A stretch of DNA of 64,000 nucleotides from an uncultured Acidimicrobiales bacterium (GTDB lineage: Bacteria; Actinomycetota; Acidimicrobiia; Acidimicrobiales; SZUA-35): contig CALKTH010000100.1 of the NCBI GenBank assembly GCA_937997485.1, forward strand, positions 16,820-80,819. Direction: 5' to 3'. The translations under genes were made by a program, and so were the position numbers. Below are positions 55,797 through 63,956 of the stretch, piece after piece (positions within the stretch are counted from its first letter, which is position 1; each line of letters begins with the position of its first letter). The notes beneath the pieces are model-generated. The model was given only the letters and a program-made list of their open reading frames with translations. It was not told the DNA's origin and searched no databases.

Positions 55797-56915
55797 TCAG
55801 GCGGGTGATGCCTTGCCATCCCATGCAGCCCAGATGTCTTCCCGAAGCTGTTGGAACGTGCCTGCTTCGATCGCGCTTCGCATCTTCGCGGTGAGGTCAG
55901 CGAGCCACGCCAGGTTGTGCAGGGTGATGATGCGCCCGGCCGTCGACTCATTGGTGTTGAGCAGGTGCCGAACGTAGGCACGCGAGAACCGGCTGGAGAG
56001 CGGATGATCAAAGTTCGGATCGATGGGCCGGTCGTCTTCGCGGAATCGCAGATTCTTGAGGTTGAGCCGCCCTTCGCTGGTCAGCGCCGTTCCGTGACGG
56101 GCCAGCCGGGTGGGCAGCACGCAATCGAACATGTCGATGCCATGGGCAACGGCCTCGACCAATCCGATGGGGTCACCGAGCCCCATGAAGTAACGGGGAG
56201 CGTCCACTGGGAGGCCGGCTGTGGCGGCGGCGAGAGCGGGAATCATCTCGTCTCTGGTCTCCCCTACCGAAAGCCCGCCGACGGCATAGCCATCGAAGCC
56301 GATATCGACGGTGGCCGCAGCCGACATCGCTCGGAGCTCGGGATCTACGCCTCCCTGCACGATGCCGAATTGCGCCTGATCGGCCCGGGTGTGCGCCACC
56401 TTGGACCGCTCCGCCCAACGAAGCGTGCGTTCGACGGCATCCACCTGAACCTGCCGAGTGCTGGGAAGCGGAGGGCAAACATCGAGAACCATCGCGATGT
56501 CGGCGCCGAGTTGCTCCTGAACCTGCACGGACCGCTCCGGGGTGAGATGCACCTTCGAGCCGTCGTAGACGGACTTGAAGGTGGCGCCGTCCTCGGAAAT
56601 CTTGGGCTCGAGCGAGAAGATTTGGTAGCCGCCGGAGTCGGTGAGCATGTGCCCCGACCAGTCCATGAATGAGTGCAATCCGCCCATCTTCTCGATCAGG
56701 TCTGCGCCTGGACGCTCCATGAGGTGGTACGTGTTACTGAGCACGATGGGCGGGCCAAGGCGCTCGAGATCACCGGTGTCGAGGGTTTTCACCGCGGCCC
56801 TGGTGCCGACCGGCATGAAGACCGGCGTCTGGATCTCGCCCCTCGGCGTGGTGATCGTCCCGACGCGAGCGGGTCCGTCAGTGGCCGTGATCGAGAGGGA
56901 GAGCGGTCCAGACAT
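55797..56915 (-). CDS. tgt: Queuine tRNA-ribosyltransferase, zinc site degenerate
   Basis: The 372-aa enzyme exchanges G34 of certain tRNAs for a queuosine precursor. The catalytic aspartates are D93 (TDSGGYQIFSL) and D264 (GIDMFDCVLPTR), and the substrate segments QFGIVQGG and GGLSVGE are present. The C-terminal zinc site CxCxxC...H aligns without gaps to F302, H304, S307 and H333, so three of four ligands are gone although the surroundings (LDP-type IDP, FSRAYVRHL, HNL) are conserved. queA nearby supports a real queuosine pathway. TAGCCT lies 6 nt before the ATG. Confidence 0.93.
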   Translation of the reverse strand: MSGPLSLSITATDGPARVGTITTPRGEIQTPVFMPVGTRAAVKTLDTGDLERLGPPIVLSNTYHLMERPGADLIEKMGGLHSFMDWSGHMLTDSGGYQIFSLEPKISEDGATFKSVYDGSKVHLTPERSVQVQEQLGADIAMVLDVCPPLPSTRQVQVDAVERTLRWAERSKVAHTRADQAQFGIVQGGVDPELRAMSAAATVDIGFDGYAVGGLSVGETRDEMIPALAAATAGLPVDAPRYFMGLGDPIGLVEAVAHGIDMFDCVLPTRLARHGTALTSEGRLNLKNLRFREDDRPIDPNFDHPLSSRFSRAYVRHLLNTNESTAGRIITLHNLAWLADLTAKMRSAIEAGTFQQLREDIWAAWDGKASPA

Positions 56916-56921
56916 CCGGCG

Positions 56922-56927
56922 AGGCTA
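56922..56927 (-). promoter_or_regulatory. Putative leaderless -10 element for tgt
   Basis: TAGCCT on the leftward strand lies exactly 6 nt before the tgt ATG. Confidence 0.5.
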
Positions 56928-57016
56928 CCGAGTGCCCGCTCGGCCGCCCTTCACCTTCACGCCTGCGGCAATCTGCATTCAAAGGCTGTTTTCTCTGCCT
57001 ATATATTCCTGTCTTG

Positions 57017-57045
57017 TTGTTATCAGCGAACACATGTTCTAGACT
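57017..57045 (+). promoter_or_regulatory. SigA-type promoter for the DUF222-HNH gene
   Basis: TTGTTA (57017-57022), a 17-nt spacer and TAGACT (57040-57045) lie 6 nt before the ATG at 57052. This is the best -35/-10 pair in the window and predicts a leaderless message. The surrounding sequence is AT-rich compared with the rest. Confidence 0.65.
57027..57040 (+). promoter_or_regulatory. LexA-type SOS box
   Basis: CGAACACATGTTCT contains the perfect inverted repeat GAAC-N4-GTTC (57028-57039), matching the Gram-positive/actinobacterial LexA box. It lies in the spacer and touches the -10 of the HNH gene promoter, so LexA bound here would block transcription. SOS boxes upstream of 13E12-type genes are known in Mycobacterium tuberculosis. 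Confidence 0.7.
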
Positions 57046-57051
57046 GTCAAG

Positions 57052-58422
57052 ATGGTTGACGGTCGAGGGGGCATGAGAAGCGCAACGCTGGTTGACCAGC
57101 TCGACCACGTCCTCACCGCTGCCTCCTCCGGAGCCTCGGAACTGACCGAGCCCCGGTGTCAACGGGAAGCCCTGGCCCTTGGCGAGATCATCGCTCGCAC
57201 CGAAGTCGAGATGATTCGCCGCCTGGTGCGCTCCCACGCCGCAGGCATCACCGAACTCTCGGGCTTCCTCACGCTCGATCGGATGCTCACGGTCAACGCG
57301 GGATTGTCAAAAGAACGGGCTCGGGTGCTCGCTCGGGTCGTCGAATGGTCCATTGCCTTCCCAGACACGGGTGCGGCCTTGCTTGTTGGTGACCTCCCGG
57401 TCGATCACGCTGATGCACTCGCTCGCCATGCCTTTGGCCTCACCGACGAATACGCCCGAGACGAAGTGGAGATCTTGGCCGAGGTCGCTGGCCTCCGGGA
57501 GCTGGCCGACGTCGAGCGTGTGGTCGGCGCATGGCGCCAACTCAACGATCCTGTCGGAACGTCCCAGGGTGTGCAGAAGGCCTTCGACGACCGCCACATC
57601 CGGCTCCAGCCAAGCCTGTTCGGTGGAGGAGGCATCAAGGGACATCTCCCCGCTGGCGAGTTCGACACCGTGGCCTCAGCCCTGGAAACCAACCCCGATG
57701 CCAAAAACGGGCCGGTCGAGCCCCGCTCGCTCGGCCAGCGCACTGCCGACAAGCTGGTCGACATCGCCAGCAGCTACCTCGGTGTGGCCAGCATCACGCC
57801 AGACGATTGCGCCTGCGACGCCAGCACTGATGAGCATGGAGGCGACGGACGCAATCGGCGCCCCGTTGCGATCGATGCCGTGCTCGACATTCAGACGATC
57901 CTCGGCCACGATCCCATCGCCTTGCGCGAGGCACGGCGGGAACTTGGGCGAGGAGAACTCGTGCCCGAAGATGTCGCTCGCCAGCTCATGTGCGACGCCA
58001 CGTTCCGCCGGGTGATCTTCGATGGACCGAATCAAGTACTGAACACCGGCACGCCGACGCCGCTCATTCCTCGATCGTTGCGCCGAGCGATTCAGCGCCG
58101 CGACAAGCACTGCCAATTCGCGGGCTGTCGTCGGCACTGGACCGACTGCGACGTGCACCACATCCACTGGCGGCGTAACGGCGGGCTCACCGACGAGCAG
58201 AACCTCTGCCTGCTGTGCCCGAGGCACCACACGCTTGTGCATCAGGCGGGTTATCACCTGGCCCGAGATCCCGGATCAGGTGTGATCCTCACGTGGCTTC
58301 CGGACATGGATGGCGATGAATGGGCGCTCGACGCCGAAGGTCGATGGACGAAAGCGAGTGGAGCGATCGAGCCGAACTGGGCCGAGCCACGAGCTCCCGA
58401 CGGGCATAGACCCTGGGAGTGA
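57052..58422 (+). CDS. DUF222 domain HNH endonuclease (13E12 type)
   Basis: The 456-aa protein has an N-terminal DUF222 domain (about 15-330; EVEMIRRLVRSHAAG, LSKERARVLARVVEW) and a C-terminal HNH domain (about 355-415) with CQFAGCRRHWTDCDVHHIHW, NGG, ENLCLLCPRHH-type QNLCLLCPRHHTLVH. Such proteins are abundant in actinobacteria, often in several copies. A role in DNA cleavage is inferred from the motif. The promoter overlaps a LexA box. It is read against its neighbours and interrupts the conserved queA-tgt order, which suggests insertion of an accessory gene. Confidence 0.92.
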   Translation: MVDGRGGMRSATLVDQLDHVLTAASSGASELTEPRCQREALALGEIIARTEVEMIRRLVRSHAAGITELSGFLTLDRMLTVNAGLSKERARVLARVVEWSIAFPDTGAALLVGDLPVDHADALARHAFGLTDEYARDEVEILAEVAGLRELADVERVVGAWRQLNDPVGTSQGVQKAFDDRHIRLQPSLFGGGGIKGHLPAGEFDTVASALETNPDAKNGPVEPRSLGQRTADKLVDIASSYLGVASITPDDCACDASTDEHGGDGRNRRPVAIDAVLDIQTILGHDPIALREARRELGRGELVPEDVARQLMCDATFRRVIFDGPNQVLNTGTPTPLIPRSLRRAIQRRDKHCQFAGCRRHWTDCDVHHIHWRRNGGLTDEQNLCLLCPRHHTLVHQAGYHLARDPGSGVILTWLPDMDGDEWALDAEGRWTKASGAIEPNWAEPRAPDGHRPWE

Positions 58423-58449
58423 ACCGAGATCCCAAGCAACAGCGGAGGT

Positions 58450-58469
58450 CGAGGCCCGATCGGGCCTCG
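58450..58469. terminator. 20-bp perfect palindrome between convergent HNH gene and queA
   Basis: CGAGGCCCGA followed by its exact complement TCGGGCCTCG lies 28 nt after the HNH stop and 41 nt beyond the queA stop. It can fold in either transcript. It lacks U tracts, so it would be an atypical, bidirectional terminator. Confidence 0.5.
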
Positions 58470-58509
58470 TCACCGCGTCCGCCGAGACGCCAGTGGCTGT
58501 GAAAGGCTT

Positions 58510-59502
58510 TCAGCGTTCCAGCAGCATGGCGTCACCGAAGCTGAGGAAGCGGTAGTTCTCATCGAGCGCCGTTCGATAGAGGTCACGCCAGCGCTCGCCG
58601 ACGAAGGCGTCGATCATGACGAGCAGCGAACTTCTCGGCACGTGGAAATTGGTCAGCAGCACGTCGACGACTTGCCAATCGAAGCCTCGGTGAATGAACA
58701 GCGAGGTCTCCCCCTCGAGCGCATCGAGGGCGGCAGCTGACTCAAGGGTGCGGACGGTGGTCGTGCCGATCGCCACGATCCGTCCTCCCGCTTCCTTCGT
58801 CTCGCGAATTCGTTCCCACGTTGGCGGATCGATCCGGAACGTCTCGGTGTGCATGTCATGGTCGAGGACCGACTCGGCAGAAATGGGCCGGAAGGTGCCG
58901 AGCCCTACGCGTAGCTCGATGCGCTCGAGCCCAATCCCGCGGCCGGCGAGACGAGCAAGCACATCGTCGGTCAAATGCAAACCCGCCGTCGGCGCCGCCA
59001 CCGAGCCTGGATCGTTGGCGTAGACCGTCTGATACCGGTCGGGGTCGGCCAGCGGCTCGGTGATGTACGGCGGGAGCGGGACCTCGCCCGAGGCCTCGAT
59101 GAGGTCATCGCTCAGGAGCCGCACCACACGGCGCCCGTCGTCAAGCGCGTCGACGATCTCCATGGCTGGCTCACCGCTCAGCTCTAGGACGGTGCCGACG
59201 CGGAGACGCTTCCCGGGCCGCACCAGACACCGCCACTCTCGATGCTTCCCGGTGGGCTCGAGCAGGAGCACCTCGACGGCGCCCCCGGTCGGCTTGTGCA
59301 GGTGAAAGCGGGCGGGCAACACCTTGGTGTCGTTCACCACCACGAGGTCGCCGGACTGGAGTAGATCGGGCAGGTCAGCAACGGTTCGGTGCAGGATCTC
59401 GTCCGAGCCGTCGACAAGCAGGCGAGCCGAGTCTCGGGGTTCCGCTGGGGTCTGCCCGATGGCAGATTCCGGCAGCTCGTAGTCGAAGAGGGAGGTGTCC
59501 AC
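58510..59502 (-). CDS. queA: S-adenosylmethionine:tRNA ribosyltransferase-isomerase
   Basis: The 330-aa enzyme transfers the ribosyl part of SAM to 7-aminomethyl-deazaguanine in tRNA. It shows FDYELPESAIGQTPAEPRD-type start (FDYELPES, IGQTPAEPRDSARLL), VVNDTKVLPARF, GSVAAPTAGLHLT, ELRVGLGTFRPI and TNFHVPRSSLLVMIDAF. Length is normal. It is followed in reverse by ruvB 3 nt upstream, and together with tgt indicates queuosine synthesis. Confidence 0.95.
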   Translation of the reverse strand: MDTSLFDYELPESAIGQTPAEPRDSARLLVDGSDEILHRTVADLPDLLQSGDLVVVNDTKVLPARFHLHKPTGGAVEVLLLEPTGKHREWRCLVRPGKRLRVGTVLELSGEPAMEIVDALDDGRRVVRLLSDDLIEASGEVPLPPYITEPLADPDRYQTVYANDPGSVAAPTAGLHLTDDVLARLAGRGIGLERIELRVGLGTFRPISAESVLDHDMHTETFRIDPPTWERIRETKEAGGRIVAIGTTTVRTLESAAALDALEGETSLFIHRGFDWQVVDVLLTNFHVPRSSLLVMIDAFVGERWRDLYRTALDENYRFLSFGDAMLLER

Positions 59503-59505
59503 GGA

Positions 59506-60564
59506 TCAGTCGAAAAGCTGGCGTTCGGCTGGCGCCGGATCAGGCGGACGGAGACCGAGGTGCTCGTACGCCGCGTCAGTGGGGACACGACCTCGAGGCG
59601 TCCGCAAGATGAGGCCCTGCTGAATCAGGAACGGCTCGATCACATCTTCCACAGTCTCGGTCGGCTCCCCCAGGCTGATGGCCAACGTGGACAGCCCGAC
59701 GGGCCTGCCGGCAAAGCGGACGCAGAGGTTCTCGAGCAGTGTGAGGTCGATCTTGTCCAGGCCGCGCTCATCGACGCCGAAGACTCGCAGGCCTTCGCTT
59801 GCTGCCTCAGCATCGATCGTGCCGTGGCCACGAACCTCGGCAAAGTCTCGAACTCGGCGCAAGAGACGGTTGGCGATGCGGGGTGTGCCGCGACTGCGCC
59901 TGGCGATCTCGAATGCGCCTTCGGGGTCCACGCCGATGCCGAAGATGTCGGCGGCGCGGGTCACGATCGATGTGAGGTCTTCGTCGTCGTAGAACTCCAG
60001 ACGGAAACCGAAACCGAAACGGTCTCGGAGCGGGCCGGTGATCAGGCCGGTACGAGTCGTCGCACCGATCAGCGTGAAGGGTTCGAGATCGAAGCGAATG
60101 GAGCGAGCCGCTGGTCCCTTTCCAAGAACGACGTCGATCTGGTGGTCCTCCATCGCGGGGTAGAGGACTTCCTCGACCATCTTCGGCAGCCGGTGGATCT
60201 CGTCAATGAAGAGCACGTCTCCCGACTCGACCTTGGTCAGGATCGAGGCGAGATCACCTGCCCGCTCGATGGCTGGCCCAGAGGTCACATGGAGGTGCGA
60301 TCCGAGTTCGGTGGCGACGATTCCCGCCAGTGTGGTCTTGCCCAGCCCAGGCGGCCCAGCAAAGAGCAGGTGGTCCGAAGCCTGGCCCCGCATGCGAGCG
60401 GCCTCGAGGATGATGCCGAGCCGCTCCTTCAGCTCCCGCTGGCCAACGAAGTCGTCGAGCGTGCGCGGCCGAAGGCTCGAGTCGTCACCCAGATCGATGC
60501 CAAGTTCGTCGAGCCCGGCGGGATCTTCCATGGGCTCAGGATCAACCCACTCGTCTCTTGGCAT
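59506..60564 (-). CDS. ruvB: Holliday junction branch migration helicase RuvB
   Basis: The 352-aa AAA+ motor shows [22 protein letters not shown] [12 protein letters not shown], Walker [12 protein letters not shown], Walker [14 protein letters not shown], sensor 1 [11 protein letters not shown] and a C-terminal winged helix ([19 protein letters not shown]). It drives branch migration with RuvA. Spacing to ruvA is one base. Confidence 0.96.
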   Translation of the reverse strand: MPRDEWVDPEPMEDPAGLDELGIDLGDDSSLRPRTLDDFVGQRELKERLGIILEAARMRGQASDHLLFAGPPGLGKTTLAGIVATELGSHLHVTSGPAIERAGDLASILTKVESGDVLFIDEIHRLPKMVEEVLYPAMEDHQIDVVLGKGPAARSIRFDLEPFTLIGATTRTGLITGPLRDRFGFGFRLEFYDDEDLTSIVTRAADIFGIGVDPEGAFEIARRSRGTPRIANRLLRRVRDFAEVRGHGTIDAEAASEGLRVFGVDERGLDKIDLTLLENLCVRFAGRPVGLSTLAISLGEPTETVEDVIEPFLIQQGLILRTPRGRVPTDAAYEHLGLRPPDPAPAERQLFD

Positions 60565-60565
60565 G

Positions 60566-61207
60566 TCAGCCTCCGGCGAGCGACCGCAACGCCCGCTTCA
60601 GCAAGACGCCGGAGTCCTCCGACGCGTCTTCGGTCCGCAACGCCGCCATCGCCGTCTTGATTTCTTCCGAGCCATAGCCGAGCTCTTGAAGGGCGGAGCG
60701 GACGTCGGCGAGGGGTCCCGCCTCGGCTGCGGGCGGCGGACCTCCGGCGGGAAGTGCTTCACCTGTTTCGGTATCGAGTACGGGCAACACGAGCGTCGAC
60801 TTGAGATCGACGAGGAGTCTCTGCGCCGTCTTCTTGCCTACCCCAGGGACATCACACAGCGCATCGATGTCGTCGGTCGCAAGGATGCGGGCCAGGTGCG
60901 CCGGTGGATGGGTGGCGATGATGGCGAGAGCCAACGCCGGTCCGACCTTGTGCGCCGCCAGTAAGCCTTCGAAGGCAATGCGTTCGTCCTTGGCAAGAAA
61001 GCCGAACAGCTTCTCGTCCGCCTCCCAGAAGTGATGGTGAACGTGAAGGAGCGCCGCGTCGCCCAGCGTGAGGCCCGACATCGTGGCGGCGGTCACGGTG
61101 AGGCGGTAGCCGACGCCGCCGACCTCGACGATGACTTCGCCTGAGGGTTTGTCGAACGAGGCGTCTCGATCGATGACTTCGCCTCGGAGCGTGGCGATCA
61201 CGCTCAT
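60566..61207 (-). CDS. ruvA: Holliday junction DNA helicase subunit RuvA
   Basis: The 213-aa protein has the N-terminal OB domain ([23 protein letters not shown]), two helix-hairpin-helix motifs ([32 protein letters not shown]) and the RuvB-binding C-terminal domain ([20 protein letters not shown]). The linker of about residues 140-160 is Pro/Ala-rich. It overlaps ruvC by one base. Confidence 0.95.
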   Translation of the reverse strand: MSVIATLRGEVIDRDASFDKPSGEVIVEVGGVGYRLTVTAATMSGLTLGDAALLHVHHHFWEADEKLFGFLAKDERIAFEGLLAAHKVGPALALAIIATHPPAHLARILATDDIDALCDVPGVGKKTAQRLLVDLKSTLVLPVLDTETGEALPAGGPPPAAEAGPLADVRSALQELGYGSEEIKTAMAALRTEDASEDSGVLLKRALRSLAGG

Positions 61208-61785
61208 CAGATCACCGCCTTCTGAGCAACGTGTTTCTGTGCAGCATCCTTCTGAGCAGCATCCTTCTGAGCAGCGTCCTTCTGAGCAGAGTGGCGGTTC
61301 TTCACGAAACCAGATGGGTCGTGCGCCAGATGGCAGAGCGCGAGCGCCGCTGCGTCGGCGGCATCGGCTGGCTTCGGCGGGGTGGAGAGCCCGAGGAGTG
61401 TTTGGACCATGTGGGTCATCGCCGTCTTGTCCGCTCGCCCGTCGCCGGCCACCGCAGACTTCACCTGGTTGGGCGAGTACTCAACGACGTCGGCACCATG
61501 GCTGATGGACTCTGCACAGATCACACCGATCGCCTGAGCCACACTCACGGCCGTGCGTACGTTGTTCTGGAAGAAGATCCGTTCGACCGACACAACCGCC
61601 GGATGGTACTCACGGAGCAGCCCCCGAAACTCCCGCTGGATCTCGGCCAAGCGGACCGGCGTCGGGTCGGTTGTCGCCGTGCGAATCACACCAATGCACA
61701 CGGCGCGCCCTCCACCGCGAGCACCAGGCTCAACGATTGCGTAGCCGCAACGCGACAAGCCGGGGTCCACACCGAGAACGAACAT
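61207..61785 (-). CDS. ruvC: Holliday junction resolvase RuvC with repeat-bearing tail
   Basis: The 192-aa nuclease resolves four-way junctions. Acidic catalytic residues are in GVDPGLSRCG (Asp), SVERIFFQNN (Glu) and KPADAADAAALALCH (Asp pair). After about residue 165 a C-terminal tail consists of five near-identical pentapeptides (three AQKDA, then AQKHV and AQKAV) encoded by a 15-bp tandem repeat, outside the normal RuvC fold. I chose the ATG at 61785 because TACGGT lies 7 nt before it and the fold starts there. Confidence 0.94.
   Translation of the reverse strand: MFVLGVDPGLSRCGYAIVEPGARGGGRAVCIGVIRTATTDPTPVRLAEIQREFRGLLREYHPAVVSVERIFFQNNVRTAVSVAQAIGVICAESISHGADVVEYSPNQVKSAVAGDGRADKTAMTHMVQTLLGLSTPPKPADAADAAALALCHLAHDPSGFVKNRHSAQKDAAQKDAAQKDAAQKHVAQKAVI
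61213..61287 (-). repeat. 15-bp tandem repeat (five units) in the ruvC 3' end
   Basis: Five 15-bp units end to end, with the plus-strand consensus GCAGCATCCTTCTGA, keep the reading frame and encode AQKDA-type pentapeptides. The first two units at the ruvC end are the most diverged. Such arrays can change copy number by slippage. Confidence 0.9.
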
Positions 61786-61792
61786 CTGTACG

Positions 61793-61798
61793 ACCGTA
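61793..61798 (-). promoter_or_regulatory. Putative leaderless -10 element for ruvCAB
   Basis: TACGGT on the leftward strand lies 7 nt before the ruvC ATG. No LexA-type box is visible in this 83-nt gap. Confidence 0.45.
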
Positions 61799-61868
61799 GC
61801 GTGAGCCGAACGACCCACCGAGGACCGTTGTCCTTGAGGGCTTCCATTGGCGTGCCGATGTTCCTCAT

Positions 61869-62960
61869 GTGCAGGATCTCTCACTCGATCTCCATCAGCC
61901 CTCAGCGGACCACCTCACCAACCAGACCGAACGCGAATCTGTCGTTCGGGTCAAGGGCGTGAGCCACTGGTTCGGCGATATCCAGGCGCTCACGAACCTG
62001 GACATCGACGTGGCCAAGGGCTCCATCAGCGTGCTCCTTGGGCCGAACGGGGCAGGCAAGACCACCGCCATCCGTGCCATCACGGGCGCCATCGACCCGC
62101 CGAGCGGTTCGGTCTCGGTCTTCGGTTTCTCGCCCACCTCCGACGACGGAGAAGAGGTCCGGCGTCGCTGCGGCGTCGTTTCGGCCAAGCCGTCGTTGTA
62201 CGACCGCCTCGATGGCTGGGACAACCTTCGCTACGCAGCCGAACTCTACGGTTTGGGTCGCAAAGCCGACGACCGCATTCGTGAAGCCGCCGCCCAGTTC
62301 GGCATCGATGCGGCGCTCGATCACCAGGTGGGCGGCTACTCCACCGGCATGAAGACTCGGCTCGCCCTGGCCCGTTCTGTGCTGCACGAACCTGACCTCC
62401 TCCTTCTCGACGAGCCCACCTCCGGCCTCGATCCTGAATCGGCCGTGGCTGTGCTCGAACTCATCCGAGACATGACCAGCGGGGGTCGCACTGTGCTGCT
62501 GTGCACCCACCTCCTTCTCGAAGCCGAAGGTCTGGCTGACGAAATCGTGGTCATGCAGCACGGCACGAGCCTGATCTCGGGCCGACCAAACGAACTGGCG
62601 GCTGGCTACTGGCCGCACCCTCAGGTCCGGATCACTGCCCTCGACCCCGCATCTCTCGACGTCCTGGCCAACATGCCCGGCGTCATCTCGTATGGCCGCA
62701 GTGGTGACACCGCCCAGCTCGACCTCGACACGGCCGACCGCATTCCGCAACTGATCACCAACCTCATCCAGCACGGCACCCAGATCCAGTCCGTGGTGCC
62801 GTTCACGCCATCGCTCGAAGACCTCTACTTCGCCGTCCGCCGCGATATGGGCGGCCCGTCAACAGACATGCCGCCACCTCCCACCGGCACGGGCCGCCCC
62901 GTGCGCACCGGCGCCTTCCCCACGCTCACCAACGCCGCCTCAGGCCAACAGAAAGGCTGA
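61869..62960 (+). CDS. ABC transporter ATP-binding protein
   Basis: The 363-aa ATPase shows Walker A GPNGAGKTT, the signature YSTGMKTRLALAR, Walker B LLLLDEPTSGLDPES and the switch His in LLCTHLLLEAE. It resembles ABC-2-type drug or polysaccharide exporter ATPases. A C-terminal region of about 100 residues follows, ending in a Pro/Thr-rich tail. The start is GTG at 61869. The substrate is unknown. It precedes its membrane partner by 3 nt. Confidence 0.92.
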   Translation: MQDLSLDLHQPSADHLTNQTERESVVRVKGVSHWFGDIQALTNLDIDVAKGSISVLLGPNGAGKTTAIRAITGAIDPPSGSVSVFGFSPTSDDGEEVRRRCGVVSAKPSLYDRLDGWDNLRYAAELYGLGRKADDRIREAAAQFGIDAALDHQVGGYSTGMKTRLALARSVLHEPDLLLLDEPTSGLDPESAVAVLELIRDMTSGGRTVLLCTHLLLEAEGLADEIVVMQHGTSLISGRPNELAAGYWPHPQVRITALDPASLDVLANMPGVISYGRSGDTAQLDLDTADRIPQLITNLIQHGTQIQSVVPFTPSLEDLYFAVRRDMGGPSTDMPPPPTGTGRPVRTGAFPTLTNAASGQQKG

Positions 62961-62963
62961 TCC

Positions 62964-63785
62964 ATGGATTGGTCACGCATGCTCACCGTCGCCCGGACGG
63001 ACCTCAAGCAGCTCATCCAAGCCCGAGACTTCTGGGTCCCCATGGTCCTGCTCGGCACGCTGTTCTTCGCCATCGTTCCGGCCATCCTGCTCTTCACCAT
63101 CACGCGCATCGGCAACGTCGAGGTCGTCGGCCAGATCTCTCAGGCGCTCGATGCTCTTCCCGCCAGCGCCCAGAGCCAGATCCAAGGCGACACCCCCGAG
63201 GCCCAAACGGGCTACGCACTCGCCGTCTTTCTGTTCGCCCCTGTCGCCGTCATCGTGCCGCTCACGATTTCCACGGCCGTCGGCGCAGCCACCATCGTTG
63301 GCGAGCGAGAGCGAGGCACAGGTGAGTTCCTGGCCCACTCCCCCGCCCACGTCAAGGAAATCTATGTTGGCAAGCTCATCGCCAGCCTTGTCCCCGGCTA
63401 CGTGACCACGGCCGTCGGATTTGGCATCTACTCGCTCATCGTGAACTTGTCCGTCGGCCCCGAGGTCGGTGGCTGGTTCTTCCCCACCGCTCAGTGGTGG
63501 CTGATGATTCTGTGGGTGCTGCCGCCGTTCCTCGCCATCTGCCTCTCGCTCGTGCTCCGACTCTCGGCGAAGGTCAAGTCGACCGCCGCCGCCCAGCAGG
63601 CCTCCGGCCTTGTCGCTCTGCCCCTCATCATGGTGGCGTACAGCCAGAGCACCGGCGTGCTGTTCGGCGCCGGCTACATGCCAATCATCGTCGGCGGCGT
63701 GGCATGGATCATCGCTATTGCCAGTTTGACCCGAGGCGTTCGCTCCGTCACCCGCCAACGTCTTCTCGGTGTGGCGGCTGGCTGA
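62964..63785 (+). CDS. ABC-2-type transporter permease
   Basis: The 273-aa membrane protein has about six hydrophobic segments (for example LLGTLFFAIVPAILLFTI, AVIVPLTISTAVGAATI, WLMILWVLPPFLAICLSLVL) and the ABC-2 motif GERERGTGEFLAHSP before a cytoplasmic loop. Together with the ATPase it forms an exporter or similar pump; the substrate cannot be told. The ATG follows AAAGGCTG, a modest ribosome binding site. Confidence 0.9.
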   Translation: MDWSRMLTVARTDLKQLIQARDFWVPMVLLGTLFFAIVPAILLFTITRIGNVEVVGQISQALDALPASAQSQIQGDTPEAQTGYALAVFLFAPVAVIVPLTISTAVGAATIVGERERGTGEFLAHSPAHVKEIYVGKLIASLVPGYVTTAVGFGIYSLIVNLSVGPEVGGWFFPTAQWWLMILWVLPPFLAICLSLVLRLSAKVKSTAAAQQASGLVALPLIMVAYSQSTGVLFGAGYMPIIVGGVAWIIAIASLTRGVRSVTRQRLLGVAAG

Positions 63786-63815
63786 CGTTCTTCTCGTCTT
63801 CGAGCGCGTGACAGC

Positions 63816-63907
63816 GTGTGGGTCCCGGTGAGCCCCTCCGGGGTCGGCGCGGCGCCTCGCTCCGCTCGCTTGCAACCCGACCCTCCGGGACTCTCCAGGC
63901 CCACACT
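63816..63907. repeat. Imperfect 92-bp palindrome downstream of the ABC operon
   Basis: Three nested arms pair in order: GTGTGGG/CCCACAC (63816-63822 with 63901-63907), TCCCGG/CCGGGA (63823-63828 with 63885-63890) and GGGTCGG/CCGACCC (63841-63847 with 63877-63883). The loop is CGC-rich. It may be a terminator or an intergenic palindromic repeat. The flanking 63786-64000 holds little else. Confidence 0.5.
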
Positions 63908-63956
63908 TGGCCCTCGGCAACAGTCGAACCCCAGCCACCGGCTGACCCGGAAGACG

